NCBI GenBank assembly: GCA_977006965.1
Contig: OZ345353.1
Location: 3,286,001-3,350,000, forward strand
Direction of reading: 5' to 3'
Source: Phymatolithon calcareum
Lineage: Eukaryota > Rhodophyta > Florideophyceae > Hapalidiales
DNA length: 64,000 bases
Position 1 is the stretch's first letter. Each line of letters opens with the position of its first letter. The position numbers and the translations under genes are program-made. Positions 51,931 to 63,131 of this stretch are shown piece after piece. The notes beneath the pieces were generated by a model. That model was not told the origin of the DNA, made no database searches, and worked only from the letters and a program-made list of their open reading frames with translations.

Positions 51931-54065
51931 CTACGTCCAGAGTGAGAGCCCATTGGATCCATTCGTCGAACTACCAAAGTGGTCTTTTGAAACGCCGGGT
52001 CGGAGAGGAGGAGACTGTATATCCCCGCTATTGGAAATCGTCTCGGTCACGCGTCTTACCGCCTCCTGTGGCGGTAGTTCAAGCTCGTCGTCTAGCTCGA
52101 GAATGTGGTCGAGGTTTGCGGCGTGGTCTACGTCGGGCAGATCTCTTCTTTCAAGAATGAAGTTGGCAACTTCGTCTAGCGTGTTCTGGATGTCTACTGT
52201 CGTGATTTGATACATCACGTCAACCCATTCTCCATCATGTCCAATGCCATGCGCTGCGCTTCCTCCTCATCAATCGCCCGATCTTCGCTTCTCAACTTGC
52301 TCACCCGTTCCTGCATTTTGTGCAGTTTTTCCAGAACCTTAATGGCCGCTCCTGATGCCCGCACCTGAGTTGACTTTTTCTGCGACGAGTATCCCAACGA
52401 CGAGATCACGAACCGGAGTCCAAACAGGTGTTTACGACCGAAAAAAAAAGTCCGCCTTGCAAACATAGAGTTGACCAATAGTGTACAACATAGCCGGACC
52501 AGAGTTAGCCTCTACCATACAATCCGCCTTTGTTTGTGCGCATTGTGTGATCGCGTCCTTATCGCCCTCGATCCACGGCTTCAGAATAAGTACTAACTGC
52601 TCTGTCAACTTTTTCACACGTTTCCGCTGAATTCTGCGCATGACTTCCTTAGAAGGAGAGTTCCCATCTTCGTCAACAATTGACGCCATCGAGGCAAGTA
52701 AGAGCTCACCTACCTGTAGCGCCAAGCTCCAAAGAGCCCGACGCCACATGGGAGAGAAAAGACCAAGAGAGGAGAGAGAAGAAAAGAGCGGGAGAGACAA
52801 GACAAAAGAGGAGGAAAGAAAGACAAGCAACCATACCCCCCAGACCAGCGGACAAAATAGGCGTCAACCATCGTAGTACTCCATGGCTTTGCGGGAACGC
52901 AAGCGGTCGTGAACGTAGAACGCGAGCGCAAGGCTACACCGAAAAGGGCTTCAGAAGCTTGACGAGGTAGATGAGGATGAATAGAGATAGACGCGACTTG
53001 AACCAGGGCGAAGTCGGTAATGCAGGTCACGGAGGACACTCCACAGCTTTGCGGGAACACAAGCGGTCTCATGGATGAGATACGAGGGCGTGGCTACCCC
53101 GAACAGGGCCTCGGAAGTTCGACGTGAGGAGCACTTAGGTCCAGATGATAAGCGCAACTTGCAACACAAAACGGGCACATACGGTAACTCCAGCGATCGT
53201 GCGGACGAACACGAGCGCGGGCCTTCGAGAAAACGAAGAAGAATAAGCGTGGAGACTAGTCGAACGGACGTCCACTGCGCCGCTTACGACATGACGAAAG
53301 GCAAAAGAGAAAGGAAGGGGAAAACGACGCCGTCTTTAGGCGGCGACCATGGCTTGGCCGTCGACCTTCGCACGGACGCACGAAAAAAGGAAAGGGAAAC
53401 TTGAACGCGGTTGTCGACGCACCGGCTTGCGCGCCGAAACGGTTGCGGTCAGGAAAGGGTGGGAAGAACTCCGACTCCGCGTGGTCGAAGGGACTGTCAG
53501 GCGAACATTGCGCGTGCTTGATCCAAGCAATCGAGCCAGAATCCGAAGAACTCCCCCACCTTCCTTTACTCAGCGGAAGGAACAAACTAGCTTATATACT
53601 ACAACCTACGCAAAAGACAGCGACACGTGCCTGTATGGCCCATTAGATCACCTACTACGAACAGCATGACTGTCGCGATCCAAGTTGTGCGGCGTACTGT
53701 CGCGAGAGGAAAAAGCGACCGCCTTGGGACAGCGACATAACACGGGCGCGACACTACCAAAAACTCAAAATCAAAATGATCTGAACCAAACACCATATCA
53801 AACAGCTGACTCGGATCCAAAGATTCAAAAGTGGCCTCCCCAAACTTTCCACACCACGTGAATCATAGGCAGCGTGCGTTTGCTCGTTCGACAAAAATTG
53901 GTATTCTTCACCTAGCTTCTGGAACTTAACTGTTGCACTCGGGTAACAAGGGTTTCGATCTGGGTGACAGTTTTTCGCCTTCAAATAATACGCCTTATTA
54001 ATACTTGAAGGAGTAGCATCCGGCAATACACTCAACGCTTCATACAACGCCGTATCTTTCACCAC
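51931..54065 (-). pseudogene. DnaJ-X type J-domain co-chaperone, decayed
   Basis: The J domain reads VKDTALYEALSVLPDATPSS, KAYYLKAKNCHPDRNP with the HPD motif, and FQKLGEEYQFLSNEQTHAAY. The start codon expected as ATG is GTG (54065-54063). A one-base shift follows YDSRG; the sequence resumes as FESLDPSQLFDMVFGSDHF. An intron 53757-52714 (GTAGTG...CTACAG) joins FDFEFL to VGELLLASMAS exactly as in plant DNAJ10-like proteins. The DnaJ-X domain (KEVMRRIQRKRVKKLTEQL, WIEGDKD, LYTIGQLYVCKAD) is shifted at a T9 run near 52440, and again near 52215 before VMYQITTVDIQNTLDEVANF. At least three frameshifts and a lost start codon indicate a pseudogene. J proteins stimulate Hsp70 ATPase. Confidence 0.82.
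52878..53197. repeat. two tandem ~160-bp repeats inside the DnaJ-X intron
   Basis: Units start ACTCCATGGCTTTGCGGGAA (52878) and ACTCCACAGCTTTGCGGGAA (53038). Both continue with AAGCGGTC, GGCTAC(A/C)CCGAA(A/C)AGGGC and GGTCACGG/GGTAACTC-like ends. They are imperfect but clearly homologous. Confidence 0.8.
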
Positions 54066-55300
54066 CCACTACATTGTCTTCGTTGTTTTCGCATATCATT
54101 CGGCAATCTTGTGCTGGTGCCCTGTTCCTGAATCACAGCATCCTTCACCTCCTTCCTCAATTCCGCCAAATGAGGATCCTCCGGACAAAGTTCAGGTGCC
54201 TTTTCAAGCTCTCGCTGTGCATTGGTAGCCCTCTTAGCTTCAAGCAATGCTCTTGTCATTGTCGCCCATGCAGAAGGCCACGTAGGAGCGATTCGCACAC
54301 AACGCTCCGCATCACGAACCGCGGCATCGACGTGCTTCTCACGATCCTCTTCAGCCTCCGTCTCTTGAGAGCAGGGATAGTACCAATATTATTGTTATTT
54401 ATTGGGGCACATGATGCAATAGGAATTGCAATACCAATAATGCAAGGTTGAAGGCAATAGGAATTGCAATATCTTACCATTCTTCCAATATCAATTGCAA
54501 TAACAGAATCTAATTCAGGTCCTCCTGCGCCATGTCTTCACTCGCGCATTCGGCGATCTTGCCAGCACAGAGGAGGGCAAGGGTGTACCCTGATTTTCGA
54601 TCATACGCCATTACTTTTTGCAATAACTATTGCAATAAGCACCTCTCAGGGCAATTAAGACTTTATTGCAATTTATTGCAATAAATTGCAGTAAAAAAAT
54701 AAAAATAATATTGGTACCAAGCATGCTTGAGAGAATAATGTAAGCAGCCGCACGACCTGCATAAAGTTCCCTTGGCGGAAAACGCCCCTCATGTTCCGTA
54801 GCAGCCTCAGCAGCTGAGAAAGCCATCAGTGCCACAGAATACTCCGCGGCATCCAAACTTCGCTCTTGACAGAAGACGTACAAAACTCCACATAGAATTC
54901 ACAAGCCCGTTCGTACAGCGCATCAAGGTCATCACAACCGACAATGAAATGCATTCCCATCTCTGGGATATTCTTCGCATCGCCATATCTCTCAAACTTA
55001 ATCAGGGCAGCCGCAATACGCGACCACGCCTTTAGCCAGCTAGGATCCAAGTCCGCTGCGGCAGCACCGTCAGCGATAGCGCAATCAAGCGGGGCAGGTC
55101 TTCCGCGTAGATATCCAAGACGCCATCAGTGCCGTTCGTGGCGGATTCACGCAACTCTCTTGCCAGTTTGTAGTGCGCTGCCGAACGGTTGGAAAAACGT
55201 TTCTGTGTCTGATCTAGTCTGTACTGCTGCTCGAGATAGTCTCCAGATTCGGTAAGAGCATCTATGGAACCGGGTTAGGCAGCAATTGCTTCCCGCCACG
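54059..55300 (-). pseudogene. TPR co-chaperone-like gene, decayed and interrupted by a MITE
   Basis: Minus-strand frames read in order: ALTESGDYLEQQYRLDQ, KRFSNRSAAHYKLAREL, then after a shift ADLDPSWLKAWSRIAAALIK and FERYGDA, after another shift RSLDAAEYSVALMAFSAAEA and RELYAGRAAAYIILS. After the 354-bp insertion they resume DAAVRDAERCVRIAPTWPSA, then WATMTRALLEAKRATNAQRE and PEDPHLAELRKEV. These are tetratricopeptide helices of the Hop/DNAJC7 type (SNRSAAHYKL; DPSWLKAW). Several shifts remain even if the insertion is removed. It ends directly at the start of the DnaJ-X pseudogene, so the two may once have been one TPR-J fusion or two tightly spaced genes. Confidence 0.7.
54372..54725. mobile_element. 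354-bp MITE with 8-bp target duplication (hAT-like)
   Basis: Flanked on both sides by CTTGAGAG (54364-54371 and 54726-54733). The ends share GTACCAATATTATT in inverted orientation (left from CAGGGATAGTACC, right reverse-complemented from CATGCTTGGTACC). The interior is AT-rich with repeated AATTGCAAT motifs and no coding capacity. The 8-bp duplication and CA ends fit the hAT superfamily. Confidence 0.88.
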
Positions 55301-55909
55301 CACCGCGCCGAAATTCGAGCTTGGCAGCGTCGCGAAGTTCATCCGAACGACACACCAACACCGTGCGGTCTATAATGCTGCCGGGCCTGACCCAGTTCAT
55401 CTGAGGAGCTTCATCCAGAGTTCGAACAGGTCAAACCCTAGACTTCCGCTTCCCGGAACTAATCCACATGAACAAAAGGGGATGGGAGAGTGAGAGAGTA
55501 AAAGAAACGATTGCTACACCGACCCCTCGCGTGAGGAGCTCTCAAAAATAAACAAAAATATAGGCCCTCAGATCTGAGAGCTGCAATTTGCAGGTCCCTT
55601 TAAATTGTTTACAATTCTTGGCTCTGAATTGGTAGGGAAGGGAATTCGGTCTGCAGTTTTGTTGGTTTTTTAGTCCGAGAAGGTTCCAGGAAGGGAGTTT
55701 CGACTGTACTGCAGAGCATTGACGAAATTATTGTTTACATAAATATGTATGTGAACGAGAATTCCGTCAATGTTCTTCTATTGCATGTCCACTACGAGCA
55801 TATTGAGTTTTTTATGAGACCTAGGTGTGTGCAGCGCTTTGCCACCTTGATTTTGTCGATTCGCCACAGACACAACTGTGCGTAACGTCACCGAAGGCTC
55901 TCGTAATGG
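55301..55909. other. no recognised feature
   Basis: Intergenic between the TPR pseudogene and the orphan ORF. An AT-rich stretch with no motif I can name. Confidence 0.5.
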
Positions 55910-56731
55910 ATGCTTCTTTTGAACGCACGAAAGTCTCATGCTTTCCGCCGCACGACCTCGACTCCGGGGATCATATGCGGGGAAGGCGAAGGATTGGCAT
56001 ACAACGAGCTCAATGTGTTCCGAGCGGTTGTTTTGCAGCCCGTGCTATACATAATAGTCGGGGCCAACATCATGTCGGAATACAACGGAGCAACTCACAA
56101 AAAGATGGACTTACATTGCAAATATTCTGGGTTTCCTTTTCAATCTTCTTCATCTGACACTTTCTGTTTTTTGCTCGCGGTCGATGTGGTCGCATGGCCC
56201 ATCCCGTTTCTTCTCAGATTATATCGCCTCTCCATTGGCAAAATGATTGAGCCCAGAGCACTGCATGCACTTCCAAGCAAGTGTGATCCATTGCTTACTC
56301 AACGATGCGAGCACTGCGAAACCATTACACTTGTGCGAGGAAGGCGGTGTGAGCGATGTGATTGGAATGTTGGTGGTTTGGGAAAGGTGTCTTGCCATAA
56401 AGCAAAATCTGTGGCGGACGCCTTTTACATCGCATCTAAGATCAAGATCCGTCAACGAAGCGGCAACGGTCCTGAATACATCTGGATCAGAGGTATTTCA
56501 CTTTTTACGTCTCCTTGGATGCCATTGACTATTATAAACTTTTGCTGGGGTGAGGCAGAGACGACGTGGACACTGCTGGATCTGACTGGCTTTGAGCGGA
56601 GAAAAGTTATTATCCATTTTGAAGGCGAGGACGATGTATCCAAACGGGGGAATAAAAATAGTCTCCAGGATGTTTCTCTGCTCCATTTGGTGGTGACTAC
56701 GATGCAAATCAGCAATATATCAAACCCCTAA
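55910..56731 (+). CDS. orphan ORF, 273 aa, with a zinc-ribbon-like CxxC pair
   Basis: An intact frame from the ATG at 55910. It contains CEHC and CERC (C133, C136, C147, C150), a possible zinc ribbon, followed by WNVGGLGKVSCHKAKSVADA and a C-terminal part of beta/alpha character (YIWIRGISLFTSPWMPLTII, TTWTLLDLTGFERRKVIIHF). No family is recognised. Its surroundings are mobile-element remains, so a TE-derived protein is possible. It may also be a chance frame. Confidence 0.35.
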   Translation: MLLLNARKSHAFRRTTSTPGIICGEGEGLAYNELNVFRAVVLQPVLYIIVGANIMSEYNGATHKKMDLHCKYSGFPFQSSSSDTFCFLLAVDVVAWPIPFLLRLYRLSIGKMIEPRALHALPSKCDPLLTQRCEHCETITLVRGRRCERCDWNVGGLGKVSCHKAKSVADAFYIASKIKIRQRSGNGPEYIWIRGISLFTSPWMPLTIINFCWGEAETTWTLLDLTGFERRKVIIHFEGEDDVSKRGNKNSLQDVSLLHLVVTTMQISNISNP

Positions 56732-57621
56732 GTCAAAAAGCTCTTCGACTTCTAGATATTTCTCCTTTACGGGTCCCAAAACCTTCTCTTCAAAATATAT
56801 TCGTTTTTGTTTGTCTATGGCGTCATCCACAATGGTGTCTCTCACATATTCATCATCTTCTATGGGGAGTAAACGACTGAGTCACTTTCTGCTGTTGACG
56901 TATCTATGAGTTGGCCAAGCTCATCATCATCACTCACATCGAGAGAGAGTTTTCCCCAACATTTCCACGACCCATATGGCCTCTTCAATATTGGAGGTGT
57001 TGTTCATTCGATCAAATGTTGCCTTTGCATCAGCAGCTTTATTGATCAGCAAAATTTTCCGATTTTACCCAGCACTAAACAAGAGTCGTCAGAGTTGCGA
57101 GTGAGCATGCACTAATGGGTGTGAAGCACTATAAAAGATGGCTCTATATCAAGTGACCTCCCTGTAAACGGGCTTTGAGGAAGTGCGAAGAAGAGATAGG
57201 AAACATCTCAGAGCTCTCTGAGCTAGAAGAGTATTACATCAAACCTCTTGACAGCAACAACTTAAAGCCTTCGTTGCTACAATATTCTCGAAAAAAGGAG
57301 ATTGACCTAAAGAGCGTTCTTGAAATGACTCCGGACAGCGTACGGTACGCACTTTTTCTGAAGCCAAAGTCGAGGTGGATTGCAATTCGTCCTGTAAACG
57401 GCACACTTGTGCAAAGAGTGTGCCACTCGTCGAACTTAACATTGCTCCTTACAAACTCGTTTGGCAATTGGCGCACAAGCAGAGCGACATAATGGCGTAG
57501 AGCCCGGCCGGGGAATAGCTGCGCATTGTGCCCGTGCGTTTTCAAATCCTATAATATAATGATCTCAGTTCTGCAACTGTGGCGTCCAACGCCACTATCA
57601 TACTCTCTGTTTCCTATAAGA
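56732..57621. other. region with an unassigned 100-codon frame
   Basis: A plus-strand frame at about 57175-57492 (ELSELEEYYIKPLDSNNLKP and onwards) has no ATG and no known domain. Otherwise nothing is recognised. Confidence 0.4.
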
Positions 57622-59195
57622 CTAGTGTCTATTTGACGGAAATTTTCCCTCAATTGAGGGAATGAGATTTATATAATTTTTGCACACACATCTACTGACT
57701 ATCGGTCGCATCGAATGCGTCCAGCTCATGGATATCTTAAACATGCTTAGCGAAACAATTCCTACCAGTAGAAGTACCGCAAACATATAGTGCTGCACTG
57801 TCGAGCCTATTACATGATGAGCACACAAGAGTTGTCTTCTTGACTTTGCACACTCCGCAGCTGTTTTGCACAGCAAAAGTAGTCACCATGCCATTCGCGG
57901 TTTTCTTTTTCGTCGGCGTTAAATGGGTTCAAACACCACTCCCAGAGGCTAGTGAACGTTCAGGAGTAACTGAACGTCGACGCGTATTGCGCGCATCGAA
58001 GGAGTTATCGATAAGTTGCTGAGCCAGTACTTCATAATATCATCGCTGCGTTATGTGGTCCTGCGACTCTGGATGAGCACCAGAGAACAAAAGCCAGCTA
58101 TCAACCACGCAGATTAACAGAAGTGATGTGCTCACTCGAAATGAGCAGTCGTGGGTGCGTACTTTCTTCTCCATGTCCAAACCATTTTGTCGACATCGAT
58201 TGTGCCTGTCGATTTGCGCGCACGCAGAGTAATATGTCTCGCATACTTCAGGCTGGGGCACGGAGAGTTCCACACGAGAATGTCCATTGTCAAGCTGACG
58301 CCAGCGAACACGATTGTACGGCTTACCTTCCATGGTCGTAGAGGTTGTCGAAATAAAATATCGCCGTTCTCTGTCAACCCACATAGCCGCCATCATGGAA
58401 GGCTCACCATTCAAAGATTTTCGAACCATAGAGACACATTCGCCCCTTTCCGAAAGCTCCATTCTGGACAGATAATCCATGGGATACTTTTTCGTCGCCG
58501 TTTTGATGACTCCAATGAACTTTAGACCCAGGGCGAGGTCGTTCAACACTTCTGAGACTTTCTTCCGAGCTTTTGAGGCCTTTTGAAGAGCTTTTAGTTG
58601 CCACTGGATTCATTGAGCTGGCGTTTCGCGATGAAGATGGGCGCAGGTGAGTACTGTAAGCGGGCCTTGGCGTTGACGCGCTTTGCCGCTGCTGGTTCGG
58701 TTCAAGCTGCTGAGCGACTGAAATATCAACGTCAGCGCTCCCTGCCTTGATGTGAATCGTATCTTCATCACCGGTTGCCAAACTAGCACCCATTTCACGC
58801 GAAGTGATGTGCTCGCGCGACCGTTAATTTCGTCCGCAAGTACCTTTTGAACTGTGCCGTTCACCTTTATCGACTTGGACAAGGCCCCATATAGTCTGCA
58901 CCACTCTGCAAGACTGGATACAGACGTTGCTTTTGAGTGTACGGGTGCACCGACCACTCGGCGCGGGTCTTTTTCTCGTGGCATGGTGGATGTGATTCTT
59001 GTAATTCACCAGCACATTATCGTTTCCAGAGCCGAGCGAAGCTTTTATATCCTATTAGTTCTGGTACTCCTCACGCAGATCACGACCCCGCCTTAATACA
59101 TATGGCGCAAATGACCCGTTCCGCATTCTTTGTACAAACGTTTTTGAGCTTTTAAAGCGCCCCTCAATTGAGGGGGTTCGTCAAATAGACACTAG
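57622..59195 (-). mobile_element. piggyBac-like element copy C, internally deleted
   Basis: Inverted ends CTAGTGTCTATTTGACG with CCCTCAATTGAGGG palindromes, as in copy A. On the minus strand it holds the transposase N-terminus (about 58984 down to 58610), then a frame 58549-58040 with the end of the catalytic domain and the C-terminus. Past a stop at 58040 it holds remains of a Cys-rich tail (SCGVCKVKKTTLVCSSC). The catalytic Asp region between the two parts is missing. The 5' half is nearly identical to copy A, indicating recent activity. Confidence 0.8.
58040..58984 (-). pseudogene. piggyBac-like (DDE_Tnp_1_7) transposase remnant
   Basis: The N-terminal part is MPREKDPRRVVGAPVHSKAT, then LYGALSKSIKVNGTVQ and INGRASTSLRVKWVLVWQPV. 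After an internal deletion and frame change it reads VLNDLALGLKFIGVIKTATK, YPMDYLSRMELSERG, MWVDRERRYFISTTSTTMEG, YNRVRWRQL, then VPQPEVCETYYSACAQIDRH with NRCRQNGLDMEKK and VVDSWLLF. The VPxPEVxxxYxxxxxxIDxHN block is the end of the piggyBac-type catalytic domain found in oomycete and algal elements. The protein cannot be active in this copy. Confidence 0.78.
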
Positions 59196-59920
59196 CTCCC
59201 TTCAAATTGTCATCACAGCTTGAATTTACAGCAAACCCTTACAGTTCGCATTACAGTCATTACAGTGCCGTGGGTTTCGATACGTACTTACACCATGAAG
59301 GATTACCAAGGGCAAACCCAGAACCGCTGCTTTCAACACTGCTATTTTACAGCGTATTACTTACAGTTCATAGATGCTTACACTGCGAGCCTTGCAGTGC
59401 GGCGTCTGGGGCGAGCAAAGCAAGCCGCTTCACGGCTTTCGGATTCTTCCAATGATCCATTTCTCATACTGCCAAGTCATCCTTTAATCCAATTCTTTTC
59501 CCGGCGCCCTCAGCTTTTTGCCAGGGAACAACCCAACTACAGCCAGTGTGCCAACTTGTGCGTTTCAACCCTGCAGTAATGCACAGTGCTGGTACAATGC
59601 CGGCAAGTTACATACTGACTTCGCCGGAACGCGCAATGAAACCTCCTTCCACTGCTGATTTGCTTTTCAAATTAAATGGTCGAAAACAGCGCCCAGTAGT
59701 GCTCCTGTACTGTTTCTCGTCTCTTTCTCAAGACCATCTGACTCTCGTGTGGAAGTATTAGCACTTTGCGAATAACTGGGGCGATTGGAATGGCCTGCCT
59801 TCGCTTTGATCCTGCCGTTATTGTAGGTTGAGTTAGTTCAGTTATTCCTCCACCGTGTTCGGCGGCGAGCGTAAGTACATTGAATAAGATCAATCAGCAT
59901 ACAATGGAGTCTTGTAGCTG

Positions 59921-62460
59921 ATGCAGCCGCCAGAGCGTCAGTTCCCACTGTTACAATACCATAATGAGTATTTCTTCACACAGCGGTTCAGATTTTATCT
60001 CTATCCGAAGGATATGAAGTTCCGCCTCAAGGACAATTTGAACATCGATTCCAATAGTATGCTCTCCTTATTGGAGTTTAAGCGACTGTGTGCTGAAAAT
60101 ATACGTCAAATATCGAAGTGATCGCACATTCGACGGCTACCGAAGACAACACTCGTATGGAATCACAGCGGGAACAAGTGAGGAGAAATGATTTTCGAAA
60201 AGCAGGAGACATCGAAGAAGCCGCCACCGTTTCAGCGACATTACAGACCTCACTAAAGTGCTGTGCACGAGACCTCAATCTACCGTCGCAAGAGCTTCGA
60301 CAATAGACCATGGTCCAAGATCTCTTATAACTGGCGCTGGACATATAGACAAAGGGTCCACCTCCGGCTCCGCTCCTAAGCATAGTCTGTAACGGACAGC
60401 TCACAGTGATGAGAGCGGTAATACTCTCCCCGCAAGCAATGCACCTGATATTGCTCTTGATTTGCATCGTTCTCCCTGCGAAGAAGGGTATGGAGAGGTC
60501 CAATGTAATTTCCTTTCCGAATCTGCCATGCAGAGATTTCCTTTAACGTGCAATGACTGAGAAAATGAACGGAAGCAGTCCGAAGTGACATCTCCAAGGC
60601 CGCGACTCGAGCTGATCCTGTTTTGGGAGAAATAAATCCTCAGTTCCGCGTTTAAACCATTCTACCGAGAGAGTATGCGCGCGCAGACATTTCAACTCCA
60701 CCGGCTTGGTAACAGTTGCGATCTACCAGCCTCGCAACAATCTCCAGAGGGTAGGAACAATTCCGAAACCTTCTGTATCGTCAGAAAAATGCGTTGACTT
60801 TGGCCAGTGATCGCGGCGCGGGAATGGTTTTATGGTCCGCAAAATGCACTGCGCATTGATACCGCTGATAATGAGCCTGGGTGTTTCGCGTTTGCAGAAA
60901 ATGGAGATAGGCTCACAATAGCGCCCCTGTATGCCCATGCCGATATACCAGAACGATTGCAACGTTGTTTCGGCACCGAATATACTCCACTAGAGTACGA
61001 GACGGTTAGAGGAACAGTTCTACATTGTTGGACAGTCCATGACTCGTCAAGACGTGGATATCCTTCTTTTTCGGGCAATTGAATTTCGTATTTCTCCGCT
61101 CGCGACCAAAAAATTCTGGAAAGATTTTGGTTCTCTTCCTACACTTCACCGTCTGATTCCGTTGATGGCCAACTTGCAGACATGCTTCATCGCAGGGAAG
61201 ATTATCGCCAAATAGTGGAAACACAGAAGGCGATCGCACTGCAGAGATATCGAAAAACCACCAAATTCCACACGAAACGTGCGAAGACATGCGTGCAAGT
61301 CGGGCAGGACGCAAACGATGGAGGCTTGAAATGTAATTTGCTTGGAGAATGTGGAAGAAACCAGTTTTAAACACTGGAGAATTCGTAAATTTCCTCCGCC
61401 CGTGTATTGCCCTCGACTTCTCCAATGATAACATGGATGAACAAGTTGAATCTACACTTCTCACGCTTGTCGAAAAATTCTCTAGGGCTTTCGTAGTGAG
61501 CAGATTATTAGCAGAGAATGAAGAGCAGAGAATGCACCTCTTCTGGATCTCTAGACCAGAAAGCTGAGACTGCGATAACACTAATTATCATTCAGCAGAC
61601 CTCTGTTCGCGAGATCATTGTGCCCCGTTGCGAACGCACCCCCCAGATACGAAGCATTTGCAGTTGCGTGAAAGAATGTTAAAGTTAGAAACTCTATTCT
61701 AACAAGCGCCACTGCAGAGGCAGCTGCAACTCATTTCATTGATCCGTTTCGAGCCTGCCTCATCGCTCCGTACCACTTTCTCACTGGACATTTCCGGGAC
61801 TGCATTACTCTCGCTCTTCGATATTTGCCATCAAACGTTTACCGATCTAGCTTCGAGAAGTTTATTATGGACTTTCTGAAGGACGAGTCATTACCCGTCC
61901 AGAACCGCATTGAGGATCTCAAGAGCAAGTCACTGTTGTCAATGAATATGTCTGAGCTTTACTCGATTCCGTGGTTTTCCCCCTGTGTTTCCTGCCCAGT
62001 CGCCTTACGGACCGGGCCCAAATGTCGTCTCATTTAGCTCCCCTCCTCGGCAACTGTCAAGAGGTCTTGCGGTTTGTCCCGTCATGCGCTAATCTTATAT
62101 CAGAGATTGGTACGATTCTCGCATGCATAAGGACGGATTTCCATAGTACAAAAATCTGAAGAGATGGATGGGCATGTTATCATGTCTCACCTCCAACATA
62201 ATAGAAATGCTCACTTGAACGATATGATTCGAATTTGCCACATGATGAACAATGAGGTTGTCGAATTGGAAGACCGCCATCTGCCAAAGCCGAGGAGATC
62301 AGAGCTTTCGAAAGTCATGCGCGAGTCACTCATCGCGATCAGCACTGTCGACAAACCAAGCGTCCATCGTTTGAGAAAATTGCCGGACACAACTCTTCCT
62401 TTTGCTCGGTACATTGAGCGAGAAGGCGCACTATTTCTAGAAAAAAGCATGAGACTCTAA
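59921..62460 (+). pseudogene. decayed transposase-like sequence, with a LINE fragment inside
   Basis: Plus-strand frames with many stops and shifts. At 61730-62040 they read PYHFLTGHFRDCITLALRYL, then FEKFIMDFLKDESLPVQNRI and KSLLSMNMSELYS. At 62164-62460 they read KPSVHRLRKLPDTTLPFARY with a final EGALFLEKSMRL. The pattern (DxxH-like start, LPxQNR, SMNMSELY, kPxxHRL) resembles large DDE transposases of fungi and oomycetes, but the match is from memory and weak. Earlier frames (59921-60121, 60807-61082) may belong to the same gene. Confidence 0.35.
60300..60640 (-). pseudogene. LINE 3'-end remnant (Cys motif)
   Basis: Minus-strand frames read VHFLSHCTLKEISAWQIRKG, NYIGPLHTLLRREND, then in another frame IRCIACGESITALITVSCPL. 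The C-x2-C-x9-C spacing with an LHTLLRR-like lead-in matches the C-terminal end of RNase H-bearing non-LTR elements. Only this end survives. Confidence 0.5.
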
Positions 62461-63082
62461 AGAGGTCGATTATACAACCTAGGAACAGTGAAATTCAATT
62501 CATGTAATGTCAACTGCAGCGATTGCAGAATGGAAAGGGCAATTCGCTATGGTTTCTCCCGCAGCAAAGACACGTGACTTGCAAGCTCTTCGCTGTTCAG
62601 ATCACGTTATACAGGCGTTAGGACATGAAGGTTGCATTCCGAATTAACTGGATCCCCAGGGTCATCTCGTACTGACTCCGAGAGCTGTGAAGAATACTAA
62701 ACCTCTGTCCCGGAAGATCACCGGGCCAACGTAGTCTGCTATTGCCAATATTATCGAAATTCCGAAGCTCTACCGCCCCGCTCTTGAATTCTTACGAAAA
62801 GCGTATCGTTGAGATTGAACCGTTCAAGCGTTCGTGTGGGCCACATCGTGTCCTCAATGTGCTGTAATGGGGCGGATGGTTTTCATTCCAACATTGTCAC
62901 ATTTTGGATGTTCTTGTATACCATCAGACAACGCTGTCTTACCATTTTCCTTTCCTTGTTCAGCCGAACGGTATGAACGAAGTTGTCTCTTGGAACTCTA
63001 CAATTGCACCTCTCCTTCGGGGTGTACTGCCAGTTCTTTCCTTGAAGTCGCGTGACGGGCCTGCAAAGATACTTGCAGAAGC

Positions 63083-63131
63083 TGTACCATTTGTCCCAGA
63101 TACATTAAATGTATCTGGCACAAATGGTACA
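63083..63131. repeat. 49-nt hairpin with 24-bp arms
   Basis: TGTACCATTTGT...CCAGATACATT pairs with AATGTATCTGG...ACAAATGGTACA around a single A, with one mismatch. It is the same size as the hairpin at 16562-16610, though with a different sequence. It abuts the end of the transposase-like remnant at 63132. Confidence 0.88.
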
